A DNA stretch of 64,000 nt from Spodoptera frugiperda (GCF_023101765.2 NC_064217.1:2604001-2668000); one strand, 5' to 3'; shown: positions 23,942-35,500, numbered from the stretch's first letter. A program made the numbers and translations. The notes: a model not told the origin generated them from the letters alone.

Positions 23942-24226
23942 TAAGTGTTAGAGAGCCATGCTTCGGCACGAAAGGCCCGACCGACCAAAGTGATACCACG
24001 GCCTCACAGAAAACCGACGTGAAACAACGCTTTCGTTGTGTGAGTGAGGTTACCGAAGGCCCAATTACCATTTCCCTTCCCAATCCCCGATTCTCCAACA
24101 ACCCTTAAATTCCTAACCCCCAAAATCCGGCAACGCCACTGGTGTTTCAAGTGTTCACGGGCGGCGGTGATTTCTTACCATCAGGTGTTCCGTCTGCTCG
24201 TTTACCAGCTTATTCCATAAAAATAG
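23942..24226 (+). repeat. SINE-like family B, near-complete copy
   Basis: It opens with GAGAGCCATGCTTCGGCACG, passes CACAGAAAACCGACGTGAAA, GGCAACGCCACTGGTG and GGGCGGCGGTGATTTCTTAC, and ends GCTTATTCCATAAAAA. The A-rich end and many copies in one sense indicate retroposition. The minus-strand frame at 23895-24101 is a shadow of it. Confidence 0.75.
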
Positions 24227-26331
24227 CACTTAGAAAAAGTTTATAATAAATCAGCGAAACTTAACTTATTTTTAATTTTAAGCAAAAATAAAATGCATTG
24301 CATGATTCCGTAACATAACTGGCTAAAAGAAATCGTACTCACTTTAAGCCGCAAAGCAGTTAGCACTGCAGTATTAAATTGAAGCGTACTTTTTAAAACC
24401 GAAGAGTTTTTCGGCTCATTCCGCCGAGCTTCGGAGTGAGGCTTCGAGTACGTTTTGGGAATTATACCGGGGAACGGTTACGTCTAACGAAAACGTTTGG
24501 GTATCTTTGGATTATTTTCGCTTAATTCTTTTTGACCCGATTTGTCTAGGTAAGGTTTGTTTAGTAGTTTTAATTGTGACGTGCTTGATAAATGACATTC
24601 TGAAGCCTCTTCTATGCTTGCTATATTTTCGTATATTTTGGTTATTGGTGCTAACGAATCGACTCCATATTATTCTATAGGCTATAAAGAATAGAATTTC
24701 GACATAAACCCAAAACAAAATAACATAAAAAGTAGCATGAGATACCGGGCTTAATTTATTAATTTGGTAGTTAGTTTTTTCCATTATAACCAGACTGACT
24801 CAGCTGAGCAGACTGACTTATTACAGGTTTTAAAACTACATCTTATTTCCTTCAAGAATAGTAGCTGTAAAATGGTACATAATAAAAAACAAATAATAAC
24901 ATTGTTATTTTCAAAATATTCTTAACATAAATATTATATGTCATGTGTATCAACATGTTCTATGATTTTGCTTCTGACTCGGTAAAACATCCCTAGTTTA
25001 TGTCTCGGTTTATGTACATGATTCTCTTATACATCGTAGTTTGGTCGTACACAACAACGACGTAATTCAAGTCCTTTATGGCTTCATATCATGTGGTTTA
25101 AACTTTAATATAAAGTTATACAAGAGGATGGTCCTTAAAACATAAAATTACTCAATCTCCTCGTAATTCGAAGCCAAAGTGCAATGTCCTCCTAATTCCC
25201 TCCAAACTGTATTATCTCCAACATTTTTCCAGCACGAAATATCCTTTTATAAATAATAAACATGGTCATACACACTCTAATCCAACTACTACATCTTTGT
25301 ACCTGCAGTTTATATAAAATTACGCTACCACACATTGGGAAACGAACCTTAAGTGTTTCATTTTAAGGTTGATTGTCGCTTGTGTGTGTGTCATAAGTAG
25401 CGCTATAAATTTATTAGACGATGATCCTAGGGGCCGGGGTCCCCAGTTACACAGTCTGTTAGTCAAAAGGCTGTTTACACCCGTAGGTGGTCTTATGCAC
25501 AATGCACTAGCTTAATTATCTTTGGAACGTAGAGTTAATGAGCTGGAAGAGACATGCGACAATTTGGTTGGTTAGGTACTTGCGAATTAGTGTACGAAAG
25601 GCTACCTGTAAAGGAAAAAAAAATGTATGAAGAAACCTATGTTGTTAAGAAACTATAGTGTTGACTTTGTTGCTTTTAGTTTTCGCCATATTATCCTTAA
25701 TGCTAGCTAAACTCATATCGTCAACTTGAATAGCCTTTAGAGTGTAACAAAAAGGTCACAAATATCAATTTAATTTAAAAGACAAACACGACTTGGTAAT
25801 GGACATTAAGTTTCAAACTCACATCTCAGTTCTTAACATTTCAACAAATGCTTTTAGTTTCCTTTAGTGCCGAGAGATGGCGCTCTTATACTCAAACATT
25901 AGTTCTGTTCACGAGGCGCATCTAGCATTTAGATGTATGGTCACGTGTTAATTATAAACGTAAATACGGTCGTCCGTTTGTTGGATACTTACTCATAAAC
26001 CAGTACTGCATGCTTTATAATGAAAGTCGTTAGCAGGCTAAATGAAATTTAATGGTCAACATTAAGAGCGTAAACTTCGGTAGTGTTACATTTAATTGAC
26101 GTTTAGTAGGAGTTCCGTGACTGTACTGCAGTACAAGTTTGGCTTGTGTTTGATGATGATGAGTTATACTGGACCAGTTAATGACTTGAAGAGGTTTGTT
26201 TTCGATATAAAATACAAACAATTAAATATATTGTTTAACTATGATCTTTTTACGACCTATCTGAAAGTCCGAATTGACCGGAGGCCTAATTACACCCCTC
26301 CCCAATTGCCCTGAAATTTCTAACCTAGAGG
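24227..26331. other. Intergenic DNA
   Basis: Segment 24375-24500 (TTTTTCGGCTCATTCCGCCG, GCTTCGGAGTGAGGCTTCG) and segment 25420-25505 (CCTAGGGGCCGGGGTCCCC) are GC-richer but unassigned. Nothing else is recognised. Confidence 0.45.
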
Positions 26332-26411
26332 CTTTTTTAAAGGGGAAAAACATCATCATCCAGTGACTTCTCCTAGCCTTGGGTGAAGCGAAAAAGAGTT
26401 TTAGTCTAAGT
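26332..26411 (-). repeat. SINE-like family A, 3' part only
   Basis: TTTTTTAAAGGGGAAAAACA and CTTGGGTGAAGCGAAAAAGA match the 3' (poly-A side) portion of family A. The rest is missing. Confidence 0.55.
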
Positions 26412-27040
26412 CTAAGTAAAGTTTTTCAAATTTCGTGAAAATTGTAAGACTTGAATTTTACCTATACTTTTACCACTATAGATAACTATTTTCTTGTTAA
26501 TCCATCCATTTGATTGCATAATATTTTTAATAGGTCTAATAAAGTAATCATCTATTTTTTTATAATTTGTATTGTTAACTTAATTTGGTTGATAATGTTA
26601 TACTATCAAGTAATAACAGAGTAGCTACAGGTTAATTCTTCAAAAGGTACTCGAAGACAATATTCCAAATTACAATTTTCGATTTCTTTTTAAAATACAA
26701 TAGACCATTTACAATATCTAGCAATTAGAACTAAAGTCTATAACATAATGTTCTATGACAATTGTCGCAATGTCATTGCAATCATAACTAAGACAATTAT
26801 GTCAATTTATAAGACGTTTTTAAATACAATAAGTCAGTCAGTCAGTCATTTGGTGAAGTTAATTACTCAGTCTGCGGCAATTATTTCGTATGTAGGTTAA
26901 TGGTTACGAAACTTTTATTTTTAGGTTGAAATCACATTCGGGGGTGAAGTTATTGTATACGATTAGTTATTTATAACTTCGTACATAACTTAATTAAAAA
27001 ATGCTTAGCGGTAGTTATAGGTTAGTATTGGTCGGTCGTA

Positions 27041-27378
27041 GTGGGTTGAAGGTCATAGTGACCCGGAGGTTTAAAACGCCCGCTTCTCATGCACGAGGGT
27101 GCGGGTTAAGGCGAGGTGAAACCTGCCCAAAGGCAAATACTAATGTGACTTTTTCGAGTTAAAAATACTTTCTAAGATTATTCAGACACCGGTGACAAAC
27201 GGTGAAGAAAAACATTGTGAGAAAACCTGAACTTATAGTTTCCCATCATTAGTTTAAAATCACCAACACGTATTGAGCAAGCGTGGTGATTAATGCTCAA
27301 ACCTTCTCCGTGCGAGAAGAAGCCTTCAGTCAGCAGTGGCCACTTATAGGCTGTCGATGTGTGATGTGATGATGATTG
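27041..27378 (+). repeat. tRNA-derived SINE family C, near-complete copy
   Basis: A degenerate tRNA-like head (GACCCGGAGGTTTAAAACGC, TTCTCATGCACGAGGGTGC) is followed by TTCAGACACCGGTGACAAAC, GGTGAAGAAAAACATTGTGA, GGTGATTAATGCTCAAACCT and AGCAGTGGCCACTTATAGGC, ending with a GATGATGATT tail. This is a widespread type of moth SINE, named so from general familiarity. Confidence 0.7.
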
Positions 27379-27965
27379 GTCGCTACTAGCTAGCCGTCTT
27401 ATTATATGTTAAAAGTCTGTTATTAATAAAAAAACTAGTATTAATATTAACAAATTCTTTTTGAATTTCAAATTAATAGAATAATAAATGTATTCATTCG
27501 TCAAAGCATTCCATAAAAATGATAAATAAACTTCATTCCCATAAATACCTAGATACAACAGAAAAACAAAAATTCTCTTTTTCCGAACGAAATATTCCAA
27601 TAATTATTATTACAGAGAAACACTGTCACACAATACAATATGGCCGGCAATTAATTCTTATTATAATATTCTCAAGGTAACGGCGAAATATCGATTCATT
27701 CCAATTTTCGATTGTTTCATTCGAAATATAATGTGTGGAAGTCACGCTCATTTTCAATGTTAATTTCTATGTTTCTATTGTGAAATTGTTTAGTTTGGGA
27801 CAATATTATAGAGAATGGTGAAAAGGACTTCGGTAATAATTTAATGGAACTAATTTGGAAATTGACTGCCTCGATTGTTTCATAGTTATTACCTATTCTC
27901 CTATTACCTAAACTCGTCTGTTGATTATGTTTATTGTGTTCAATCATCGGGTTAATTCTCGACAC

Positions 27966-28122
27966 TTTTTTTTTGAGTGAAAAAATCATCCAATGTCTTG
28001 TCTCGCCTTGGGCGAGGCGAGAGGGAGTGTCAATCTCTTATTGAATAAAAACCACCGCATTCCTACTTCTGCTTTTCGAACCGGAGCCCCGGTTAGCCCG
28101 CTAGGTAGACCGCAGCTCCGGG
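27966..28122 (-). repeat. SINE-like family A copy
   Basis: TTTTTTTTGAGTG, CTCGCCTTGGGCGAGGCGAG and CCGGTTAGCCCGCTAGGTAG align along the full element. The small frame at 27993-28205 is a repeat by-product. Confidence 0.7.
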
Positions 28123-28801
28123 TAATTCTCAATAATACCACGAAATCTTTAATTATAATATTTTTTCTGCTATGTCCTGTTAGTTTAATAGCATATTTCC
28201 AATAATGTACTAAAAATACTGTAAGAGAATGGAGATTTTTAACAATAGCTAGTAAATTATTAGTGCTATTATAATATTCAATGATAAATCACTAAAAACA
28301 AAACTGTCTCAATCTATGCGAAGAACATCACTAACAGTGACAACCAACATCAAATACGACCAGATACCATAACCAGTTACATATTGCAACCTCAGCGAAT
28401 TCAATAATCCCTTCCCTAACAAGAGTGTGTTAAACAAATAGCTTAGTCATATAGCATAATGCTAGTTACTTCAAAGGGCACAGCAGGCACTTCATATGAC
28501 CGCTACAGATTGAAGCCTAAAGGGTTGGTATTGAGGGCACCCTGCTTAGGGGAGAACTGGCTCAAGAGCTCAAAGGAGGCTTTGAGTGATCACAGGATAT
28601 GTAACCCCATTGCTCTGTGTACTATAGTTGTTTTATAGATATGTGCACAATGTTTGAAGTCAGTAGAAGAAGCACGGTAGTAGAAAATGTGATAATAATT
28701 AATGGGGGTTTGCCAATACTTATCTACTCACGGTAGTTTATTTAGCATGCTATTACGTTGTTATTAAAATGTATCCAGTTTGAAAATTTATGCAAACGTT
28801 C

Positions 28802-28912
28802 TCTGGAGACACTAGTAACACCTTTAGTGTTTCGGGTATCCATGTGTGGCGGTGATTGCTTACCATCAGGTGATTCGTCTACTCGTTTACCGGCTTATAC
28901 TTTAAAAAAACA
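28802..28912 (+). repeat. Family B 3' fragment
   Basis: AGTAACACCTTTAGTGTTTC, GTGATTGCTTACCATCAGGT and ACTCGTTTACCGGCTTATAC match the 3' part of family B. Confidence 0.65.
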
Positions 28913-29466
28913 ACTAAAATGGTATCAGGTAAACCGCTTATATACTACTCACTAAATAACTCCGTATATAGGTACTGCATCATGTACCTATGTATCAAAA
29001 CATTACGCCATTCCGTTCCGCATTAGTAACTAGAACGAAATGCAACAACAAGAGTTAAAACAAAACGTCTTTATAATTGTCTTATTAAGCTTAATTAGTT
29101 CCGCGGCAGGATGCAGGCGGCTCTAAAGGATTATTAGAAGGAATTAAAAATGTTACTTAATAACGTCATAACATCTTCAATTTCATGTCATGTGGGCTTT
29201 TATAAATAGGTCATTGAACTTACCAGTAATACTCGCTGATTTTGTCAAACATTGTATTAATTTTAAAGTATTCCAATTTAAAATTAAACACGTTTTTGGA
29301 TAGTCATACCAATTTATTGCAAAAGTTACTTTAGATTGTTTATGCAGTCACTAAAATAGAATCAGGTTTGTGTAAAAAGTATGTGCCGAGAAAAGAAAAC
29401 GGATTGTACTAATATATTAATTATGTTCAAAGTAATTTTATTGTAGTACAGAATTTCGCTCCAAGT

Positions 29467-29474
29467 TATAAATA
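29467..29474 (+). promoter_or_regulatory. TATA-like box upstream of the LRR gene
   Basis: TATAAATA lies about 260 bp upstream of the LRR start codon in otherwise unremarkable AT-rich sequence. With a short 5' exon it could mark a core promoter. In DNA this AT-rich the match may be chance, and no clear initiator sits at the usual distance. Confidence 0.2.
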
Positions 29475-29690
29475 GACTCATTAGGTCCAACTATATAACA
29501 ACAAACGGTCGTAAACACGTATTGTTAGCGCTTAAATCTCTAAATAATTGTAGTTCCGAGTGTCAATTAGTGACGTCGTAATAACAGCTTATCCGACTTC
29601 CATAGAATCGAATCATCGACTTCGCTAATGTACAAAATACGGATAAAGAAAACAAAAGGTTCTCACTAAATGCTCTCTCTTTTGTTACAG

Positions 29691-29724
29691 ATAAAAATCG
29701 CTCTGATGTGAAAAGGGAACAAAG
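29691..29724 (+). other. Likely 5' UTR segment of the LRR gene, directly after a splice acceptor
   Basis: A pyrimidine-rich tract followed by TTTTGTTACAG ends at 29690, 34 bases before the ATG at 29725. This matches an insect 3' splice site, so the start codon probably lies near the beginning of a second exon, with a non-coding exon 1 upstream. The first exon cannot be placed by eye. The ATG context (AAAGATGG) is acceptable. If there is no upstream exon, the tract is only coincidence and transcription would start locally. Confidence 0.5.
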
Positions 29725-30763
29725 ATGGACCTTAAATATCTGATCCTAATGATTGCCTTCGCTACAGTCGAAATAAATGTAACTGAGAGTCGACAGAACG
29801 ACAAAAGACGATGGAAGAACGACAAGATTTACTCACACTACGTTAATATTTGTGATATACAGGACCGAGGGTCCAAAGTTCATTGTTACTGCGAGAGTAT
29901 AAAGATAAAAACCGCCACAAAGGCCGATTGTTGGGTATTCAACGGCGGGATAGCTGAAGACGATCCGTTCTGGTCCAATTTTTATTCACAACCAAAAATA
30001 GAAAAGTTAACATTCAACGTCAGAGCCGACGGCGGATTGACGTACATACCCGCAAAAGTGATCGTTAGGCTGGAACGATTACAGTACCTCAACATCCAGT
30101 ACGCCAACATCTATAGTATACCATCATTTGCGTTCACCAACTCCACCACGCTCCGGGAAATAACCCTGCCGAAGAACAAAATAGCGAAATTGGAAAAGAT
30201 GTCATTCGCCCATCTAATAATGCTGTCAAACGTCAGCTTAGTGGAAAATCAGATATCTGAATTGAAACGGGACGTGTTCTACGTCCTACCCAATTTGCAG
30301 AGGCTGTATCTGTCGAAGAACATAATTAGCGTTCTCCACGACGGATGTTTCAAACATCTGAACAATCTCATAAAATTGGACCTCGACAACAATCAGTTGA
30401 CAGTTGTCATTAGGGAAAACTTCCAAGGCCTGTCTAATCTGATCACGTTGGATATGAGAAACAATAAATTAACGATGATAGGGGACCTTGCCTTCGCGGA
30501 ACTTTGGAGCCTTCAAGAACTTTACCTGGACGGCAACGAAATAGAATTTATATCCGAGAGGGGTTTCGGTGGATTGACTCAGCTGCGAAAACTTTCGCTG
30601 GCCGATAATAAGTTGGGGACATTAGACGACGGCGTGCTCGATGATATTCAAAAGTTGAATATTTTGGATTTGAGGAACAATAACTTGGAAACATTGAAAC
30701 AAGAAGCAGTGCAAAATGTTTTGGAGAACATGAAGTCCAATTATGCGTTAATCTCTTTAGACG
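29725..30763 (+). CDS. Con: Connectin-like leucine-rich-repeat cell-surface protein, coding exon 1 (residues 1-346)
   Basis: This exon encodes the N-terminal signal peptide and all leucine-rich repeats of a secreted or membrane-anchored adhesion-type protein. Residues 1 to about 22 are hydrophobic (LKYLILMIAFATVEI) and fit a signal peptide. A cysteine cluster follows (C43, C54, C56, C69), resembling an LRRNT cap. About nine tandem 24-residue LRRs run from about residue 118 to 330 (e.g. LQRLYLSKN, LIKLDLDNN, LITLDMRNN, LQELYLDGN, LNILDLRNN). N-glycosylation sequons occur at N139 and N169. The frame runs to a stop at 30817-30819, but a strong donor (GTGAGT at 30764) interrupts it after Asp346 in phase 1. 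Joining to 32120 gives Gly347 and an LRRCT cap. The cysteine spacing, the NVRADG stretch and the later GPI-type tail resemble insect connectin, a homophilic adhesion protein of muscles and motor axons. That assignment is from family memory. Another insect LRR protein is possible, but an LRR surface protein is nearly certain. Confidence 0.85.
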
Positions 30764-32119
30764 GTGAGTTTAATTTTGACAAGTTTGTTCGTCATTCGTC
30801 TTTGCTTTCAGTTTTGTAATCCCTAACAAATGTCAATGTACTTTGTAACTGCTGACATTTGTTAAGATAAATACGAATTTTGTTCTTTGTTTCCGCTAAC
30901 GCTTTTGAACCGTGGCAGGAGTCGAACAAATGAGAACGTCGTGACAACTCGACCTGCTCACATCTTTGTAGGAAAGTTAGAAACAGGAAACAATTTTGTT
31001 TGACATTAAAAGGGAAACGTATTGCTTATGTAATGAATAAAGGTATAATTTATGTGAAACGTGTATTACATAATGGACTCATTATAATTAATGCAGTGCT
31101 ACACGTTTGAGCGAGGATATCATTTAAAATGCAAACTACCGTTTCGAGGGGTCATAAAACGGTAAAAAAACTATCATTAATAACATCTGTGTGAGCGGTT
31201 AATTACCGGACCGCAGTGATGTATGCTCCTTCAGTAACCCGTTGGGTAACATATCCCGCGTTGAAAATTAACCGGAATGGTTCAATTAACCGCACGATTA
31301 GTTGCCAACGCTATTATGACACGGTTCTTTGGTTATCGTGATGTATTTGTATTTTATAGGTGAGGCGTTAGGAGTGATTGCTTTGAATAAAATCTTATTA
31401 CATTTTCAGTAGAAGACATTTTTTAGAGATTATTGGTATTTAAAAAAAGTCGGTTTGTAGGTTTCTTGTACAAAACTGCCTCTAAAACATAGAAAAACCA
31501 TTCTTACAACAGCACAGTCTCATACACTGCGCCACAAACTCCCATTAATCTTCAAACAAAATCTACTTACAACAAACTAACTGGCCAAAAAACACCGTCC
31601 ACAATCCGCATACTTAAACTGTCCAGAGACGGTAGTACCTCCAACTACAATGAATCAGGTCTTGAAATACTGTGTTTAAGTGCCCTGTGACAATTTAATA
31701 GCATCTATATTTTGTTGCGGACTAGATGTTATATTTTCTGCAACTGGCCAGCCATTGCACTCTATGATTTAATACCCTTTGTCCACTGTTAATGTAGTTT
31801 TGTTCTGTTAGCTCGTTCGTTGTAGAGATGAACCTACTCCTGTTACACGGGTTTTGGTTTATCAAAGAAATATTCAGTGATGAATATAATAGAGTTCATT
31901 TTAATCTGACTCAGGTTTTGTTGGATGGTTCTTCCGCAAAAAGTTAATAGAATTTCATTCTAAGCCAGATTATCAAAATACCCTTAGCAGGAAATTATTT
32001 TTTAATCATCTTTCACTGTTTAAAGTAATTCTTTATTTTAGAGACGCCATTTACAAACGCTTTCCTTATATAAAAACAATCTATTTTTATCAATATCATA
32101 ACACGACTCTTTTCTCCAG
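30764..32119 (+). other. Intron of the LRR gene
   Basis: This 1356-bp phase-1 intron begins GTGAGT and ends TTTTCTCCAG. The junction joins the last LRR to the LRRCT cap in frame, which is the main evidence for it. The first third is richer in GC and less repetitive than the surroundings (see the entry for 31085-31330). The rest is AT-rich, and I recognise no transposon in it. Confidence 0.85.
31085..31330 (+). promoter_or_regulatory. Candidate intronic cis-regulatory block with repeated TTAACCG-type motifs
   Basis: Within the LRR gene intron, a short stretch has several similar motifs: GCGGTTAATTACCGG at 31195-31209, AATTAACCGG at 31266-31275 and CAATTAACCG at 31283-31292. An octamer-like ATGCAAA lies near 31130 and further ACCG/CGGT words are close by. 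TAATTA-like words are typical homeodomain targets and AACCGG resembles Grainyhead-type half sites. That reading is inference from motif shape only. It is not a repeat seen elsewhere in the window. Confidence 0.35.
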
Positions 32120-32571
32120 GCAATAAGCTGACCTGTGACTGCCGTCTGTCCTGGTTACACAAGCTGCGCAACGAAACGAAAAGCAAACGCGTCAAAGCCT
32201 CGCTGTCCCGCCTCAACTGCATCATGGACACTAAGACGAACATAGGTACGTTAAAAATAGAAAAGCCACAAAAAGCTATTCAAGGTTCATACAAAAAGGA
32301 GATTGATTATGAAGAAGATGAATTCGAAGAGAAGCATTACGACGATGCGATGCAAGACCAAGAAACCGACAATGATGATACTAAAATTGAGTACAAGAGG
32401 AAATTGCTTGAAATACCAACGGAGATGCTTCCTTGTCCGAACCGTTTAATTTACGAGGCATCGTTTTCACCACCCACCCAAGACGAGGTCAAGTACTACA
32501 AGACTTCATCAAGCCATATGCTAGTAGCAACAACACTGAACGTGCTACTCACCGCACTAGCAATATTGTAG
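32120..32571 (+). CDS. Con: Connectin-like LRR protein, coding exon 2 (LRRCT cap, acidic linker, GPI-type tail; residues 347-496)
   Basis: The exon starts after a polypyrimidine tract and CAG acceptor ending at 32119 and restores the frame of the exon ending at 30763. It opens with NKLTCDCRLSWLHKLRNET, the conserved start of an LRR C-terminal cap (C352, C354, partner C380; sequon at N364). Next comes a very acidic, low-complexity linker at about residues 406-435 (runs such as EEDEFEEKHYDD and QETDNDD), then a second short Cys segment (PCP, C452). The last roughly 18 residues are hydrophobic (MLVATTLNVLLTALAIL) after a small-residue patch (TSSSH). There is no basic cytoplasmic tail, so this looks like a GPI-anchor signal with omega site near S476-S478. 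The stop is TAG at 32569-32571. An in-frame ATG at 32224 would start only a fragment and is not the real start. The full joined protein is 496 residues. Confidence 0.82.
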
Positions 32572-34081
32572 CGTACAAATTGAAATGTAAATAATTCTGT
32601 GATTTTCATTATGCATTTATTATTGAGCTTCATTCATATTATTAAATTCATTACACACGTTATTATTAAAATAGACTTGAATATTGTGAATTTTATTCAT
32701 AGTTTGAACTTAAATTGTAATTAATTTTCCATTTCGAAGTCGATTGGAATTGATTTGCTTTAGTGAGTGCGATATTTGCTCACGTGTCTTATACAAGTGC
32801 AATGCATATACGTGACCTGAGTTTATAGGTACTAGATATTAATACATATTTTCTTATACGTAAGGTCTTTTTTACTAAATTAGTCTTGTATAATCATCTT
32901 TTTCACTGATTTCTTTAAGTCTTAGATCTTAGGCTATGTATAGGAATTGATAGATTTAGGTGAATTTGGACCCAAAGAGCTAATGCTGTATATAAAATAC
33001 ACTCATGTAAGTCATATTTTCTCTGTACATAACATTCATGACCTAAGTAAGTTTTGCAGTATACTAAGAATTTTACATTATTACAATTTATGAAAGAATG
33101 GTATTTGTTATTGCAGTTAAGTATGGTTAAGAGTGTAAGAACAATGTTGCATGCTTTGAATCAATTTTAATTATTTATCACTTCACCGTAGCATTAAGGA
33201 ATCAGTGTGAACTTAAATACTTATTTTATATGAACCTCGAGCGCTTTAATGGCATGGCAAAGAACATTAATTGCGGTGAATGAAAATGTAACTTAAGATT
33301 TTGAACATAAACTAGAAATTTCAATGACGATGTACCGCAGTCTTGATTTGTACTTACCATGATTTTCATTAGAATTTCAACCATTTGATCATATTTTTAA
33401 GAGTTTTTTTTTTCAATTAATTCGTAATAATTATTTGCTATGTCATGTTTCTAAAGCGTGTAGGTCTTAATTTTATCTCAAACATTTGACACATTTTTAT
33501 TATAAGTGAATAATCATAGAGGCAGCTTGAGGTTGTGATGGTTATCAAAATAATGCTTTCAATAACGTTTGTCCACTACATCACATCTCTTTTTAATTAT
33601 TTTCTCATTATATTTTACCGAGACTACTCATAAAATTAATACGAAGAATATGTTTTAAGTGGTGTAACTAACCTTACTGTTTTATTGATATAAAAATCAG
33701 TCTATATTAAAGCTAGTTCATTGACCTGTATATTGTTTCTTGGCAACAAATGTTCAAAGGCAGCAATATGAGTGATATTCATGCTATCGACGAGTGACTT
33801 TCATTATATTTGACCTTGAACTCATTTAAAAAATGTTGCCTAGCTAATAACAGTAAATAATATATTGCTACTTTAGTCATAAATATCAAATTGTTGTCTA
33901 GTAAACAGACAATGACAATGAAAATAAATATTGTTTTAAATACTGATTGTTTGGTTGTGTAGTCGCTAGACTGTCGCAGATTAGGAATTTGGGTTTGGAC
34001 ACTTCCAGTATTTTCACAAAATTGAAAAAGAAATTAATAATACTTTGTCCAAGCCAAAGCTTACTTAGCAGTTGTGCTAAG
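32572..34081. other. 3' flank / probable 3' UTR region of the LRR gene
   Basis: Very AT-rich. ATTAAA at 32641 is a weak polyadenylation signal candidate; clear AATAAA occurs only much later (about 34278 and 34321). No repeat is recognised, which fits a long UTR or unique flank. Confidence 0.4.
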
Positions 34082-34153
34082 TTCCTATAAAAATCTGGCT
34101 TGTTGGTCCAGACAACCAACAAGCCCAACCAACAAGCCAGATTTTTATAGGAA
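34082..34153. repeat. Perfect 26-bp inverted repeat with 20-base loop
   Basis: Arms 34082-34107 (TTCCTATAAAAATCTGGCTT...) and 34128-34153 are exact reverse complements. The loop itself contains ACCAACAAGCC, a partial copy of the right arm. It lies 1.5 kb downstream of the LRR gene stop. Confidence 0.8.
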
Positions 34154-34737
34154 TAGATCTAATAATGTCACTGAGTTTAGTCTTACATCCACTGTTCAGA
34201 AAAAAAGTCTACATGTGAAACTGAGAGACCTGTTTCTTGTCGTTTTCAAACCAAGGAATTTACTCCAATCAATCCAAAAATAAATCGTTTAACCCTGACA
34301 TGTCAATAGAAATTATAATTAATAAAGTTTATACATTTCAATTAATTAATCAGCCCTCAACTTTGGGCAAATCCTTGAAATAGAATTCGGTTCGTCACAG
34401 ACGATGATTGAAAATTGTGTCTCTTCAGCGATTCCCATTAAAACCTAAACTTTGTCAATAGTTTTGAAACGTTTGATTTCTGAATAGATTCGTTAGTTTT
34501 TTTTTTCTCTTTCCATTTTATTTTCAAAAGACTGTATTAGACCTAAGAGTTCTTTTTTTATTGTTGAAGTTTTGAATTCATTTTATCGGGTTACATTGTT
34601 GTAATATTGGCAGAAGGTCCATTCCGATATTTAGATTTTTTCAAACTTTCTGAAACAGTTGCTTTAAAAACATATATTATTGCATTATTATGCCTTTTTT
34701 ATAATAAGTATCATTAGACATATTAAATTAACCAAAA

Positions 34738-34870
34738 ATCACGGTTCACTCACGTAAATCGCCGTAGTCGCCGCGTCTGCATACGCTGCTCATGGTGAAG
34801 AGTCCTTCTGGTGACTCGAAACTATTAGAGTTTTTCTCCATTGAGTGAATTGTGATTTTTGGTTAAGTAA
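34738..34870 (+). repeat. Family E2 repeat copy
   Basis: TCACTCACGTAAATCGCCG at the left is followed by ACGCTGCTCATGGTGAAGAG, GACTCGAAACTATTAGAGTT and TTTCTCCATTGAGTGA. AATCACGGTTCACTC near the left end and GTGAATTGTGATTTTTGGTT at the right look like inverted termini. Confidence 0.6.
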
Positions 34871-35436
34871 TTTATTATGTTTTTTTTAACATTAAATACA
34901 TAAGTCGATGCGGGCTATTGGACATTGATTAAAGCCTAAATTAAAACGTTAAACTTGGTGACTAACATGTCTCCAGTACATTAATTAAAAAATCAAAATA
35001 ACAAGCAGTTTTATAGGCTATTAACCCGTTATTACTAAATTGCCTAAATTGATTTACAAATTACTGTATATTGAGCCATCGTAAGACGTATTTATTTATT
35101 TATGCCATACCATACTAATGAAGACATTAGGTGATACTGCTACAGCAGTATGTCAATTTTTTGCTTAGTCATTTAATAGCTACTTACACCAGTTCTTAGC
35201 AATTACTTAGAAATAGTTGAAGTACCTAATTATTTAATATTAAATAGTAAGTCTTCAGTTTAGTTTATATTTTACTTTCTATTGTCTTTAAGCTTGTAAG
35301 AAAATTATTTAAATTATATAAAATGGACCTTTTGCTACAAAATAAATAGATCTACTTTTATGAATAACATACCAAAGATTTAATTAAACATTTATGGTCG
35401 AATATTCAACCACTACCCAAGTACCCATATCAAATC

Positions 35437-35500
35437 ATACGCCCCCACGACACAGGAGAAATCAGGAGAAAAGGTTTTTTTTTAAAACACTGTCTTTTTA
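35437..35500 (+). repeat. SINE family J short fragment
   Basis: GCCCCCACGACACAGGAGAA matches the conserved core of family J; a T-rich stretch follows. Confidence 0.4.

Larger units (their letters stand above)
28123..29690. other. Region upstream of the LRR gene
   Basis: It contains a family B fragment (28802-28912) and two unassigned GC-richer stretches: 28485-28620, with GAGGGCACCCTGCTTAGGGG, and 29098-29130, with CCGCGGCAGGATGCAGGCGG. A non-coding first exon and promoter of the LRR gene may lie here but cannot be placed. Confidence 0.45.
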
